Shown here in pieces: positions 1-11,719 of a stretch of 64,000 bases of DNA (its first letter is position 1; each line of letters starts with the position of its first letter). The DNA comes from Tupaia tana. Lineage: Eukaryota > Chordata > Mammalia > Scandentia > Tupaiidae. A program made the position numbers and the translations under genes. Below the pieces are notes generated by a model. It was not told the origin of the DNA and did no database searches. It was given only the letters and a program-made list of their open reading frames with translations. The DNA lies in contig JAKSZU010000016.1 in the NCBI GenBank assembly GCA_026018925.1, positions 9,926,940 through 9,990,939 on the forward strand. The letters are read 5' to 3'.

Positions 1-425
1 ATAAGTTTAGTCTCAATTTGGTCTGCTATTTGCACAAAGCCCCATAAGAATACTCATTGATTTAGTTGGCTTCAATGGAACCTTCTATAAGAAACTTCAG
101 ATTAAACTCTTTAACAAGCTTCCCAAGGTTACTGAGCCAAGTCAGGAACTCACTATCTGAGTGTGCCTGTACTTGAAAGTTTTTTGGGCCTGTCAGGAAG
201 TGACCTTCTTTAATCCTCCCTGCCAGGCAAAACTGTTTATGGTACCAGGCAATCTCTCCAAGAGCTTCTGTTGGCTTTCTTGAGATCTACCTTAGTTCCT
301 TAGCTTTCTGGTCATATCTTCAGAGATCTTCACGTTCCAGTCAAAGCCCTGGCAATAACCGGTATTTCCCATTTCTGATGGAAGGCAACAGCTTTTATTA
401 AACTTCTGCAAATGACCATTCTGCC
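1..425. other. Unassigned AT-rich sequence at window start
   Basis: No gene or familiar repeat was recognised. The adjacent L1 ORF1 similarity fades at about 430-470, so this stretch could be an L1 part too decayed to recognise, or flanking DNA. Short ORFs here look like chance. Confidence 0.3.
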
Positions 426-429
426 ACAA

Positions 430-1060
430 AATAAAAATACTCACAGATATTTTCCAGATTGGGAAAGTTTTCTTCCAGAATTTCATGGAATAGATTATCA
501 ATGCCCTTATTAATTTCTTCACCTTCTGGGATACCAATGATCTAGATGTTTGGGCATTTAATAGTATCTAGTATTTCTCATATATTATTCTCATTTTGGG
601 GGGTTACTTTCTCAGTCTTTTTGGTGATTTTTTTTCTAGGTCAGAGGTTTTGTCTTCTATATCTGAGATTTGATCTTCTGCATGAGCTAATCCGCTTTTA
701 ATACTTTCAAGGGAGGTTTTGATTTCCTATATTACAACCTTCATCTCTCGCAGTTCCGTCTGATTCTTTTTTATGGTGTGTATTTTTTCTTTCAAATCAT
801 GCAAGGACTTCCCCATCTCCTGGAGCTTATTGTCCCTTTTCTCTTGCATCTTCTGGAGTTTGTTGTCTCTTTTCTCTTGCATCTTGATAGTTTTGTCACT
901 ATGAATATTCTAAATTCTTTATCTGACATTTCCACGAGTTCCATTGTACTATGAATGATGAGGGGCTGGTTTTTTTCCTGTGGGGGAGAGATACTCTCTT
1001 GGGTTCTTATATTTCTTGTGTCTCTGCAGTGGTTTCTGGTCATCTGCTAGACTACTCATT
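430..1060 (-). pseudogene. Decayed L1 ORF1 (RNA-binding coiled-coil protein) remnant
   Basis: L1 ORF1 encodes the nucleic-acid chaperone of the L1 ribonucleoprotein. Read on the minus strand, in order: an N-terminal EFRIFI.TKL stretch near 925-900; a coiled coil with KKNQTELREMK near 770-735 and AEDQISDIEDKTSDLE near 690-635; then the start of the RRM region, with GIPEGEE near 530 and ILEENFPNLE near 480-450. In-frame stops and frame changes break it, and the C-terminal half is not recognisable. The coiled coil contains a 33-bp direct duplication (820-852 and 853-885). Family assignment rests on the motif order, which is typical of mammalian L1. Confidence 0.75.
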
Positions 1061-1470
1061 TTTTTCTAATTTCTTGGAGTTAAATCTGAGCATTTAGAGG
1101 CATGAAGGAGAAGGTGATCCATAATCTTTGCAGTTCTGTTTCCCTGATGCTCACCAAGCAACCTGCACTTTTGTCATCAGAACTGGATATTACAAAGGTT
1201 CCCCACTTTCTAGAGAACAGGATCACCTTAGTGGAGCTGCAGAGTTTCAACTGAAAGTTCAGAGGCATGTGGGAGGAGATAAGTCACACGCTCTACAGCT
1301 CCGTCCTTCTCCCTGCTGCTCACTCTGCAGTCTGTTCAGGTGTTTGGCTACTGTACACCTAGACCTGTTTAGATACTCAGAGTTTGGAGGCTATCTGACT
1401 TTTTGGGTCTAAAGAGTGAAGTTGGAACAGAAAATCTTCAGTTTCCCTAATTCCTCATTACTACTATTTT
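1061..1470 (-). mobile_element. Possible L1 5' leader upstream of the ORF1 remnant
   Basis: This lies immediately upstream of the ORF1 start on the minus strand and is more GC-rich than its surroundings, as an L1 5'UTR would be. No family-specific motif was recognised, so the call rests on position only. Confidence 0.35.
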
Positions 1471-1474
1471 TAAC

Positions 1475-1607
1475 TTGCTACAGGACACATGCACTCACCA
1501 GAGGGGAACAGAGAGAGAGAAAGTGAGACCACCAGGTCCAGGACTCAAACCATGGTCAACCATGTGGTTATCTAGTGCCTCAATCACTATGCCATCTGCT
1601 GGCTCCC
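1475..1607 (-). mobile_element. S-type tRNA-derived SINE
   Basis: In minus sense, GGGAGCCAGCAGATGGCAT opens a tRNA-like head whose box B region is followed directly by the CT-rich segment and CCTGTAGCAA. The roughly 100-bp body found in long copies is absent. Confidence 0.75.
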
Positions 1608-2100
1608 CAGAAGGGGATTTTCTAAAGACTCGTAAGACCAAACAAATTGAAAAGGAGGTGATAATAACTGAATTTTGCAAACTGAAATGTTAAAGAATGA
1701 CTTGTAACTGATATAGAAGATCAAAGAACACTGAACCCTAAGACCAACATAGAAAGACCAAATTAGCCGTATTTGCACCAAAAAAGTTCCTCCAAAGGCT
1801 TACATAATGATGGCATAAGATACCTCTAGAAGTCAGGTGAAGATGAGAGTGAAATAAGGACTAGACATTTAAGCATTGGCACAGGCAGTGGTCTCCACTA
1901 ACCTGTAGTACCAGAAGCCACGCAGCCAATCATATGTTTAGATCCCAAGTTAATGTGAAACATGGCAGATATCTGTGCCCAAATCCTGATGAGTCAGAGG
2001 ATTAGGGGAAAGGAATCATGTGACAAGACTCTATCAAAGGCGACTCTTTCTCTCAATCAATTTTTTTTTTCTCATTAAAAAAAAAAAATGTATTCCTCTG
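1608..2100. other. Unique-looking sequence, nothing recognised
   Basis: AT-rich sequence with a T-run/A-run pair at 2061-2090. No ORF, RNA gene or repeat family was recognised. Confidence 0.4.
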
Positions 2101-2104
2101 TTGT

Positions 2105-2191
2105 GATTTTTAAGCCACCTGGTCTGGGACTCAAACCATGGTCTTCCACATGTGAATCCAGCACTTTAACCACCATGCCACCTGCTAGCCC
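2105..2191 (-). mobile_element. SINE head fragment (M/S type)
   Basis: Only the tRNA-like head is present. In minus sense it runs AGGGCTAGCAGGTGGCATGG, the GGTTAAAG box A end and the GGTTTGAGTCCC box B, ending at GGCTTAAAAATC. Confidence 0.7.
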
Positions 2192-2890
2192 TAATAAATA
2201 AATTTTTGTAAAGTGTGTAAGACAAAACTGGACCCTCCCCTTTATCCCATGCATCTGGGTAACTGTCTTTTCTTCTATCTTGGCAGGACACTAGAGAAGA
2301 CATAGATACTGATACTCAGCCAGATCCTCTTACAGACAGCTCCATGCCAGTGAGCACCTCCTACATCCAGAGCATCCAGTCAGCTTTCTAACCTCCTGGC
2401 TTAGACATGAGTAGAAAATCTAGGATCACCAGACAACTGAGCCCAGCTCATTCAATACATGAGTTCTGTATTGAATGTCATTTGCAAATTCTTGGTTTTT
2501 TTTCTTTCCTGCAGATAATTCTAAATTTAAGGAAAGCATGAACCAGGGTCTCACCACTGTATGTTTAGTAGCACAGAGCTGCTTAATAATTGGTACTTGC
2601 CTGTGTGAATGAATATGTGAGTGAATGAGTTAGTGAATGAATAGTGGCTAAAGTCGGAAAGAAACAATGTAGCAAGAAGCTGATTGTTGAAAATAAATGA
2701 CAACCTAATTGGGATGTATTTCAGGAACTCCCAGAAATATTTAGAGAAGGGAGTACTTTACAAGATGGAGTGGAGGTCCTATGTGAGTAGGTAGGAGAAA
2801 ACCCAAATCTAGCAATAGTGATGTTAGTAAGACTTCACGTATTAATATTACACATGGGCTAATGAGAGCGGGTAACCTTTGGGTGACTTC
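2192..2890. other. Unique-looking sequence, nothing recognised
   Basis: No coding region or familiar repeat was recognised. A short GAATGAATATGTGAGTGAATGA simple repeat lies at about 2607-2643. Confidence 0.4.
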
Positions 2891-2894
2891 AATG

Positions 2895-3120
2895 TCATGG
2901 TTTATTTACGGCAAGTCCTCTCTGTATCAGGTTCTTGGCGAAGCTTCACATCTGCTGTCTTAGTTAAACCTTACAACAGTCCAGTGAATCCTGTGTTATT
3001 CCCATCTTGCAGATGAGAAAACTAAGGTTCAGAAATGGCAAGTAATTTTTCCAAGCTAACTTTGTTACCAGTGAAAAGACTGAATTTCAAACACCCATAA
3101 TCTGACTTTAAACCCATTCT
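2895..3120 (+). mobile_element. MIR (ancient tRNA-derived SINE with conserved core)
   Basis: The MIR core is visible at 2960-3060: 'TTAAACCTTACAACAGTCC', 'CCCATCTTGCAGATGAGAAA' and 'AAGTAATTTTTCCAAG', in the order expected on the plus strand. Divergence fits an old mammalian copy. Confidence 0.8.
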
Positions 3121-3169
3121 GTGTCCTCCTCTCGCTCTGCCGTAAAAGGTACGCTTTCACTTGAGTGAG

Positions 3170-3770
3170 CATTTATCAAGTAGCCCCTGAAAACATGATT
3201 TTTGTTTAGCATTTCCTTTTGTCCCATGAGTATACCATCATTTATTTAACTATATTTCTAATGTGATGTAATTAAGGATTCCACTTTTTTTAGCATTATG
3301 GATAACACTACATGGAATATCTTGGCACATACAAATTTTGCATGACTCTAATTATTCCCTTAGGATAAAATCCTGGAAACCTTCTTGCTTCAAAGACAAG
3401 AAACATCGTTAAGGCTTTGATAAGTACTGTCAAAATGCCCCAGGGAAGGTGTGTATACATGTAGATTCCGTCCTCAACATGCCCATGTCACCACACTTTG
3501 CCCACACAAGAAACCATAATCTGTTTCACATAATCTTTGCACAGTCTGATGTGTAAAAAATTGCATCACTCTTTAATTTGCATTCCATTGACTGATAATG
3601 ACATTAAATATATATTTATTACTTTTTTTTTTAAGGATTGCTGGCTTATCCATCAATGTTCCTTGGGTTCTTTACCTTATCTGTGCTATTTTGTGTTAAT
3701 TCTTCATCTAATAGATGTACCTTTTGCTGATATATAGAAAAGGAAATGTTTTTCCCCATTTGCAACTTGT
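3170..3770 (-). mobile_element. Old L1 fragment (L1M-like 3' region)
   Basis: On the plus strand this resembles the reverse complement of an L1 3' part: 'ATTATGGATAACACTACATGGAATATC', then 'TTTAATTTGCATTCC', then 'CTTTTGCTGATATATAGAAAAGG'. It is heavily diverged, and the similarity was judged by eye. Confidence 0.5.
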
Positions 3771-3808
3771 CCTTAGAGCGCCTTTTAATTGTAGGAATCT
3801 CTGTGCTT

Positions 3809-4043
3809 GGGCCAGCCTCATAGGGCAGCAGTTAAGCACAGCACAAGGAAGCTAAGTCCCACATTACAACTGGGGTTCAAATCTTGGCTCTGGAGGGACA
3901 TTCCAGACATATGTGTGCCAGGATCCTGAGAGGGAGGCAATTGGAAGAAAAAGGATTATGGCATGACCAGGTCCCACTGAGGGTGCTTTCTCCCTCTTCC
4001 TCTTTTTCTCATGCGTGTGGCCTCTGGCCGAAGAGTAAAAAGG
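3809..4043 (+). mobile_element. O-type (oldest) long SINE
   Basis: It begins GGCCAGCCTCATAGGGCAGCAG, has a degenerate GGTTCAAATC box B, 'AGAAAAAGGATTATGGCATGACC' and a CT-rich stretch, and ends with CCTCTGGC. It differs widely from the Y copies. Confidence 0.75.
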
Positions 4044-4437
4044 CTGTGCTTCGCATATCTGTTTTCCTAAAACTGTTTAAATTCATTCTCATTTGGTTTG
4101 GATAGAAATAACAAGGCCGAGCTTGAGCAGAAACATTTCAACAGTGAGAGAACAGCATGGGCCTTCCAGAGCCTGGGGTGGAGAGGGGAGTAAGGGAGCG
4201 GCATCAAAAGGCCATTGGTCCCTCTTGTCAGAAGGACAGAAAAGCGACAGGAAAGCGTGTGATTGGGGAGGGCGACCAAGGGAATTGAGAAAGAGATAAA
4301 GGACATCAAATAGTCATGAATAACCTTACAAAAACCTTAGTATCTACCTGCCAAGAAAAATGGAGTCAATGAATGAAAATATAGGGCCCCACGGGAAAAA
4401 GTTAGATATGTATTTTTCTTTTAAAAATTATTTTTGA

Positions 4438-4705
4438 GGGGCCAGCAGGTAGCACAGAGGTTAAGATGCCAGAGATCATATGGGATTCGATTTTTGTGGT
4501 TTGAGTCCCGGACCCTGTGGCTTGAGAATCACACTGGGAATGTGTGAACGCATGCCCCAAATCCCAAGAGGAGAGTGGGGCAGAAGGTTTCATGGCATGG
4601 CCATGACCCCGAGGGGTGATATCTCAGTCTCTCTCTCTCTCTCTCTCTCTTTCTCCATCTCTCTTTGGCAAGCACACACACCCTATAGTGAAAACTAAAA
4701 AAACC
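4438..4705 (+). mobile_element. M-type long SINE with (CT)n expansion
   Basis: GGGGCCAGCAGGTAGCACAG head, GGTTTGAGTCCCGG box B, GAGAGTGGGGCAGAAGG body, a pure CT run at 4627-4650, then CACCCTATAGTGAAAACT and an A-rich end. Confidence 0.85.
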
Positions 4706-4758
4706 GTAAAGTTTAAGGTAATTTTGATGAGTACAAAAGAAGTGTCTTTTTAAATTTA

Positions 4759-5000
4759 GAGGTTTTTGCCTTAGGGCACATATGCTCCCTAGAGAGAGAG
4801 ACAGAGACAGTAAGAAATGATAAATCACCCCGAGGGGGGACAGCCACACCACAGTCCCTTCTCCTCCATTCTCCTCCTAGGATTTTTGGCATGCATGCCC
4901 ATGCACCTGCCATGAGTTTCAAACCATCAAGTCTGGGACTTGAACCACAGCTGGACAGGTGGAAGTCCAGCAAAGTAACTGCTATACCATCTGCCTCCTG
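4759..5000 (-). mobile_element. M-type long SINE
   Basis: The 3' end (GGTTTTTGCCTTAGGGCACAT) lies at low coordinates and the tRNA-like head at 4915-5000. AGAAGTGTC(T/C)TT occurs both before the tail (4738) and at 5021, a probable TSD if the copy carries about 20 extra bases at its 5' side. Confidence 0.8.
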
Positions 5001-5005
5001 CAGTG

Positions 5006-6180
5006 GAGGGGGTCACCAGAAGAAGTGTCCTTAAAAAGGAGCCTCTTTGCTCAGTGGGCCCCCTGCGCTGCCTGGAGGTTTATCAGTATAAATGTGTAGC
5101 TGAGACAAGTAGGACCTACCCACACCCCATCTGATAGCAAGATGCTTGTTTGCCACTCCAGGGTCCAGGTTCTCCATCACAAAACTCATTCAGATCAACC
5201 CATTTTGCAACTTCCAAGGAGTTGTCTGTTGTTTTTGTTTTAACTTAAGCTTTTGTAAAGAAAGCACACAAATTAGCTTAGAAAAACTGAACCATATATA
5301 GAATGAACTATGTACTATTTATTAAGTAACCACAGATAATGCAAAGGTGTACCTCTGTGTGTATTAACTATTAACCTTTATAGGATGCTTAGGGAAGGCC
5401 TGCACTGTGTTCTTTTCCTGAGTCAACATCTCGATATTGTCTTCATCCAGATATCAGCCTTTGAGGCTGTCCCACAGGAGCCTATTTCTCCCCTTGACAT
5501 GTCTCTTCACTCTAATGTCCCTTCCTTTAATTTCCGAGAATCTATTCACTGTATAGAGTGCTTAGCTCCTATAACCAAAATGGCCAACTTCATCATGGGG
5601 ACAAGTCTGGAGTTGAATATTATATCCCAGAATTTAATTGGGAAAATTGAATCACAACAGAAGATAAAGTACACAAGACTGGACTGGTGAAATAGAATTT
5701 CATGACTTTTGACTAAAACATTGTCAATTTTTTTCTAGGCTTTGTTTTCTGATTTTAAGGATTTTTGTCTTGTCTTGAGCTGCCGATGGGTTCACGTACC
5801 CACTATTAAACAGAACCCTAACCTGTTTCCTGGCTTTAAGTTTTAAGCATATTTCCTTAGCATGTCTTTGATTTATTAAAGTTAAATCTGCTTTTCTTGA
5901 AATTGAAAAATATAGTAAAAAAATACATAATTAATGACCATAGTAAACTATCTAGCATCAGCTAGGTGCTGCCTTATAGTATATTCATTCTACTCAGAGA
6001 TCCATGCCTTAAGTCAGACATGTATTCATACACATGTATATATCAGCAGAGCTTGCTATTGAAAGTAGTTAGATTATTTAAGAAATTTTATGAATCAATA
6101 AAATGTGGGGGATAAAAGGAATGGAAAACAACTGTGGACACCTGAGATAGTGTGGGAGGAGAGTGGGAAATGGCAGAGGG
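5006..6180. other. Unique-looking AT-rich sequence
   Basis: No repeat was recognised. The longest open frame (5385-5690, plus, 101 codons) has no motif I recognise, no coding-like base composition and no splice context, so it is not called as a gene. Confidence 0.4.
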
Positions 6181-6190
6181 TGAGAAATAG

Positions 6191-6192
<2 letters not shown>

Positions 6193-6228
<36 letters not shown>
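6193..6228. repeat. (TA)n microsatellite
   Basis: About 17 uninterrupted TA units within AT-rich DNA. Confidence 0.95.
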
Positions 6229-6231
<3 letters not shown>

Positions 6232-6385
6232 CTAGAAATGGAAAATTATTGATGATAACATGTATGATTAAACTACTATGCAGCATCTTCTGGATGGGCA
6301 ATTACATTTTGTATGCTGTGACAATGCTCAGTGAATAAATGTAAATTAATTAAAAAACATAAGAAATAAAAAATTCAAGCATGCG

Positions 6386-6443
6386 CTGTTGGATTGTCAG
6401 AAAGTCATGACGCCTTTCGGCATGACTTTTCTGATGACCCAGT
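6386..6443. mobile_element. Mariner-like MITE, short palindromic copy
   Basis: Terminal inverted repeats GGATTGTCAGAAAGTCATG and CATGACTTTTCTGATGACCC flank a loop of about 8 bp, forming a near-perfect hairpin. The termini match the elements at 35374 and 62526. The flanking TA at the right end fits mariner target preference. Confidence 0.7.
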
Positions 6444-6682
6444 AGTTATCTCAGTGTCCATTGGTTTGGCTACTAATCTTTATATTTGCTACTGAAGTGC
6501 TAAAATTTTGAAAATTTCTTTAATTTGAAAGCAGGTGCATTCTGCCTTCTAAAACATACAGTCTTCTTTTTCCAAATAGTGGGAAATGTTTTCTTTAAAT
6601 CTTCCCAATTTGGGGGGATAGACGTCAATCACATTTTAATCTAACCTTCTCCCCATTACTTATGTAAAACTTACTTATTTAA

Positions 6683-6942
6683 GGGACCAATAGATGGTGT
6701 AATGGTTATGTCACTGGACTCCCATGCAGTCAACTGCGGTTCGAGTCCCAGATCAAGCGGCTTAAAACTCACACCAGGCGCATGTGCGTGCGTGCCCAAG
6801 ATCCCAAAAGGAGAATGGAGGAAAAGGGATTGTGGCACAGCCATTCCCCCAAAGGGTGATTTCTTGTTTTCTGTGTCTCTGTCTCTCTGGTGAGCGCATA
6901 TGCCCTATATAAAAAAATCTCTCTCTCTTAAAAAAAAAAAAG
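6683..6942 (+). mobile_element. Long SINE, intermediate M/Y type
   Basis: GGGACCAATAGATGGTGTAA head with GGTTATGTCACTGG, GGTTCGAGTCCC box B and the GGAGAATGGAGGAAAAGG body. An A tail follows. An imperfect TSD is seen (ACTTACTTATTTAA before, GTTACTTACATATTT after). Confidence 0.9.
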
Positions 6943-9900
6943 TTACTTACATATTTGGCTATTTACCAAGTCTCACTGTTAAGCGTCCTCTCCCCTCTGT
7001 GGCAAGTGGGGGCAAAGGCAACTGCTTTTGGACTGTTCACGCCCCGCTCTCCAGTGGCCACAGACATGGATTTAGAGAGCAATGTTTTATTTGTTTTACT
7101 TCCTTTACGGATTCCTGACTTACTAGGATCACAAAACTGACTTTGTAAAACCCAACTCTTCGAGCAGTAGAGTGTCAGATGTGCCCAGAGCTCAAGCCGC
7201 TGGCGTTTCTGTTTAGTCTAAACCGTCCTTGCCAGTTAGGGGATCATACAGAAGCTTACAGTGATGCCACGATGGAATCTATCAGACGCTCCCTAACACA
7301 CACACAGGAAGGGAATGGGAGTTCAGGGGCAGAAACAGCAAGCGTGGAGTGGGGCACACCAAAGATCTGTGGAGTCTGGACAAAAGTGGCACGCTGAAGG
7401 AGGTCGAATGCTGGGTCAAGAACAGTATCCACAGTTACAAAGCATTTCCAGAGGGAGAGATCGTTAGTTGCCCAGTATTTTATGGAGCTGATCCATGCCT
7501 TAATCATGTTCTCATACACTGTTTTAAATTCAGACAGGAAAATGTGAGGAACTTTTTCATGAAATGAATCAATGGGACGTGTGATTTGTTTCAGCAAAAT
7601 TCAACTTACAGTTACGAGCAAATGTGAGGACCATGGTGTCCCATGAAATGATAACACTCCGCGACCTGGAGTCCAGCTGAAATCAGGCTTAATCCAGAGG
7701 TGCTGGGTTAATGGAAGATCTGAGGGAGGGTGGATTTTAATCCACTGAGAGCATTTTCTTAGTGATCCGTTCTTACGTGTTACTGACTCTGCCATCGAGG
7801 CCTGTGCTCTCGGCTCCCTCCCTGACATGCATTCCATTACTTCCTTCTTGCTAAGAGAACCTCGATTTTTCTCACCCTCTTCTAAGCAATCAGGTCCTCC
7901 CAGGGAGGCTGAGTCCTTCCTCTGCCAAAGGTGAAGTTGAGCGATGTCAATGACGTCGAGTGTCCTCAACCCCCTTCACCCGGAAGTTCTCGACAACTGT
8001 GATGTCTGCTGAAGGGCGTCAGAGAGCAGACCGCAGCCGGACATTCCTGGGGTGCATATGACCCCCGAACTGGGGAGCCACTTTCTAACTATGGCAGCCA
8101 AGGCTAGAGACCTGGACAATATACTAAGGTTGCCAAAAATGGGAAGGCACCTGGGCCCTGGTGACAGTGATGAGACCGCTAGACTTCCAGTTACATGAAA
8201 ACGGACATGTCCTAAAAAAAAAACAAAAACAAAAACAAAACAAAAGAAAAAAACAGAAATGTTCATATCATCGAAGACGCTTTTTGTTGTGTTTCTTTTT
8301 CAGCTGTGAGCGTTCTTCTGTCATAGTTAATGCTCGGTTTAGGCACTGTCATTGGTTGGCTGCTCAACTATTGTGTGTGTTCATTTTGTAGCAGGAAAAA
8401 AAGTCATTCAACTCTGTCCTGTAATAGGAGCTTTGTCAATTATTTGATGAACAACAATAGAAAACCTAGCTCAGTATCTATCATGATCAGATATCCTCTC
8501 AATTTCAAAAGAGTACATTTATTCTCTTTTTGATGCGAAGCCAACATCTGAACTTTGATTTCACGTTTACTCTGAAACGATGAGCACACTGGGACCTCTC
8601 ATTGCCAACTGAGCTCATTTGGCTTGTTAAAAAATATCAGCAAGATACTTGCAACATCTGATATAATCATCACATATTTAAGAGCTATTTCAAAAATGAA
8701 ATTTTTTTTTATTGGGCAAAGGGATTCTCGTGTGGAATTTAACCATCTCCTTTCGAAGAACAACCAATGAATTTCCATATTAAATGTTGACTCAGATGAA
8801 ATGGCCAATTTTATAGGTTAAAAATGGTTAGAGACCTTCAATTTTATACGATTTCACCCACAAAATCTGGACTCTGGACTGTACCTGCTCTCCATATTAT
8901 TACTAACCATTCTGAAAAGTCTGAAATATAAAGACCATGCCATAGTAAAACTGGTCATTTCTATGCCATAAATCAACAACTTTAAAAAAATGTGATAAAA
9001 AAGTCTAGTTAAGCTCATTTCATTATGTTTTTAGCAAAGTCAATATTCCTGTCATTCTTTTCCTGACAATGTGTTGGATATGTTAATATAAGGATTCAAT
9101 TTTGTTTTGCTTAAATTCATTGATTTAAAAGCAATATAAACTCCAAAACACCTCCTCTCACAGAGGTCACATGATTTATAATATGATCATTCTTTCTCAT
9201 ATTTGCCTGACCATGTCATAAGTAAAATGTCATAAGATCCCCAAGCTCATTCTCTCAAACAGCTGAGTTCAGATGTCCCATTATCTCCAACTTTGAAAAA
9301 TTCTTCAAAGGTGTGGCTTATCTTTCTCAGATTGTCCTCTGAATTGTCTTTTCAGACAAGGGTATTAATGATCTTTTCATTAGAGACTGAGCAGTTTAAT
9401 AACCTTTTCCCAGATGGTAAGTTGTGACGATGCAGCTTCTATGGTGCTTTAGGAGTGTTGAAATGATTAGACTTAAATGTAGCTTGCAGTAAGGACTTTA
9501 AAATTGTGTTCCAGCAGATGGTGAGTTCTATGAGGTTAGCTCCTGAAACCAACGTGTCAACTCTTACATGTGCAGAACCTAGTGCAGGGCCTGACACAGT
9601 GTAGACAGTCAACACGTATCTACTCAAACTCAAAACTGAAAGGAAACTTCTCTGAGGTTCTGCATTAAAATCACGGATCAGGTCAGCTCACCTTGTTCAC
9701 AGTAAGCTGAACATTATGAAATTGCTGTGTTCATGGATCAAGTGCTGGACATTGGCAACTTGCTATAATTCCACCTAATCACAGATGGAAGCCCAGAAAA
9801 TTTCAGCTTAAAAGTTGGTGAAGGTGAAACTGGAATATGTGCTCTTTTCACGTAGCCTGTTTTCTGAGAAAGAACAGGGCCGTGCGGCTGCTATGGCAGC

Positions 9901-10200
9901 AGTGTGTTGATAATCTGTGTGCTATTTGCAGTGTCCGCGATAGTGCGTCATACGTGACTATGAGAGTCAAGAATTCAGCACCCCCAGGAGCAGGCTACCT
10001 CTTAGGGAGATGCCACCCCCACTCCCTTTGTTCAGCCTGGCCAGATGCCAGCTGCACCACCACCACCTGAGCCTGCAGATAACCCTGGCCGGGCCAGCAC
10101 CAGCTGGGAAATGCTGTCTGCAGCCTCGGCACGGGCTGGCCTAGATGCATGGAGACAAAAGAGGACATCTATGTTTCCACTACCTTCATCTCAAAGCTAA
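6943..10200. other. Long unique-looking stretch
   Basis: About 3.2 kb with no supported gene. Open frames up to 122 codons (for example 7601-7969 minus) have no recognised motif. An A/AAAC-rich run lies at 8213-8255. Only a weak L2-like tail (9490-9625) was recognised. Confidence 0.4.
9490..9625 (+). mobile_element. Possible L2 3'-end fragment
   Basis: The order 'GTGAGTTCTATGAGGTTAGC', 'CCTAGTGCAGGGCCTGACACAG' and 'CAACACGTATCTACTC' resembles the L2 3' tail (TGAG..CAGGGAC, CCTGGCACATAG, CAATAAATATT). Divergence is high. Confidence 0.4.
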
Positions 10201-10207
10201 GGACATT

Positions 10208-10461
10208 GGGTCAGCAGGTGGTGTGGTGGTTAAGGTGCGGAATCCCACATGGCCAGCTCTGCAGTTCAAGTTGGACCCGGTGGCTTCAAAACATGCCAGA
10301 TGCATGTGTGTGTGTGCTCAAAATTCTAAGAGGAGAATGGAGAAGAAGGGATTGCATCATGGCCATCCCCCCGGGACGGTGATTTCTCACTTTCCCTCTC
10401 TCTGTCTCTCTCCAGCGTGAGCGCCCTAGAGCAAAAATCTGAAGAGGAAAAAAAAAGAAAG
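10208..10461 (+). mobile_element. M-type long SINE
   Basis: GGGTCAGCAGGTGGTGTGGTGG head, a box B decayed to AGTTCAAGTTGG, GAGGAGAATGGAGAAGAAGG body, GCGCCCTAGAGCAAAAATC end, then an A-rich tail. Confidence 0.85.
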
Positions 10462-11370
10462 GATGAGGAAATGGAGCCATGGGAAGCGCAGCATTTTGCT
10501 CGGGGTCACATTGTCGCGGAACTCTAATTCTTCACACCCATTAGGAGTGTTCTGGCCTGGTCCAGAAACGGCCTACTGCAGGAACTTTCTTCTGACCTGG
10601 ACACTTAGAGCAGGCATGTCCTCTGCCCAGTCAGCTGCCCTTAACAGGGTAGAGTCTCCCCGGGAGACGCTGCCTCTGCAGTCAGTGCTGCCCGGCGTGG
10701 GCGCGGGTGGTAGGGTGCCCTGTGCAATACTGGCATACAGGAAGGCCGTGTTTGGTTCCCATGTCAACCTGAACATGCTGGGTGCACCTGTGGGAGTCTG
10801 TGGTCCTGGATGGCTGGAAGGCTCAGGGACATTACACCATAATGGGACCTTGCGAAGGGCCTTACCAAAAAAAAAAAAAAAAAAAAAGAAAGGAGGGAGA
10901 AAGAGAAAAAGAAACTTAAAAATATTCAGTGCCTCATTCTGGAAACGTGAGCGGTTCTCTCGTCTGTCTGTCCTGCACCTCATGCTGCCTCATGCTGCTG
11001 TTGAACGCTGTGCACCTCCCAGATCCTCTGTGCCTGGCTCAGGGTCTTCCAGCTCCCCCTATGGGCTGACATGGTGCCCCGGTGCTGCTCCTCCAGTCGG
11101 ACTTCTGCCCAGCTCCTTTCTCTCACCCGTGTTCTTTATCTTTGCCCCAGTTCTGAGTCATCCTCGTCCTCTCACCTCTAATACCTGCTTACCTGCTGAG
11201 CACTCTAAGCTTGCTTCTCACTTCCTGTGTCTGTGCCCACAGTCACGTAAACCCCAGTGAACCCCAGACTTGCCCCTTCTTGGAACGTCTTCCTTTAGCA
11301 CTCACCTTGATCTCTCTTTGGGGTTGCAAACTCAGCCCCACATAGACATGGGGCATTTAGGGACTACTGT
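10462..11370. other. GC-richer unique sequence with an A-run
   Basis: A 265-codon open frame (10463-11260, plus) starts in the tail of the preceding SINE and runs through an A-run at 10866-10887 as polylysine. No domain was recognised, so it is not called as a gene. The flanking sequence is moderately GC-rich. Confidence 0.4.
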
Positions 11371-11374
11371 CCCC

Positions 11375-11710
11375 GTCCGTTCCTGCTGCTGAAACTAAAT
11401 ACCATACCCTGGTCATTTCTAAACCATAGAAATTTCTTTCTTTTGGTTCTGGAGTCTGAGAAGTCCAAGACCAAGGCACTGCCTTTCCCTGTCTGATGAG
11501 GGTCTTCCTGTTGCATACTCAGATGGTAGGAGGGCAAAGGAGCCTAGGTAGTTCCCTCGAGCTGTATGTATCAGGGCACTAATCTCAATTATGGGAGCAG
11601 AGCCCTGGTGACTTAGTTACTTCTTGAAGGCCCCACCTCTTAATACTATCACTTGGCTCTTAGTCCCGACCTATGCATTTTGGAAGAACACGTGTATTTA
11701 AACCATAGCA
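11375..11710 (-). mobile_element. MaLR-like (MLT1/MST-type) solo LTR remnant
   Basis: The plus strand shows, in order, 'TTCCTGCTGCTGAAACTAAATACC', 'GTTCTGGAGTCTGAGAAGTCC', 'AGACCAAGGCACTG' and 'CCCCACCTCTTAATACTATCAC'. This is the layout of the reverse complement of a MaLR-type LTR. No internal coding region is seen. The subfamily was not determined. Confidence 0.55.
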
Positions 11711-11719
11711 CTAACAATG

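Noticed and set aside
5385..5690. 101-codon plus ORF in unique sequence
   Set aside because: No recognised motif, AT-rich, no splice or polyadenylation context; not distinguishable from chance.
10463..11260. 265-codon plus-strand ORF, the longest in the window
   Set aside because: It begins in a SINE tail, reads through an A-run as polylysine, has no recognised domain and no coding-like context. Chance ORF in GC-richer DNA.
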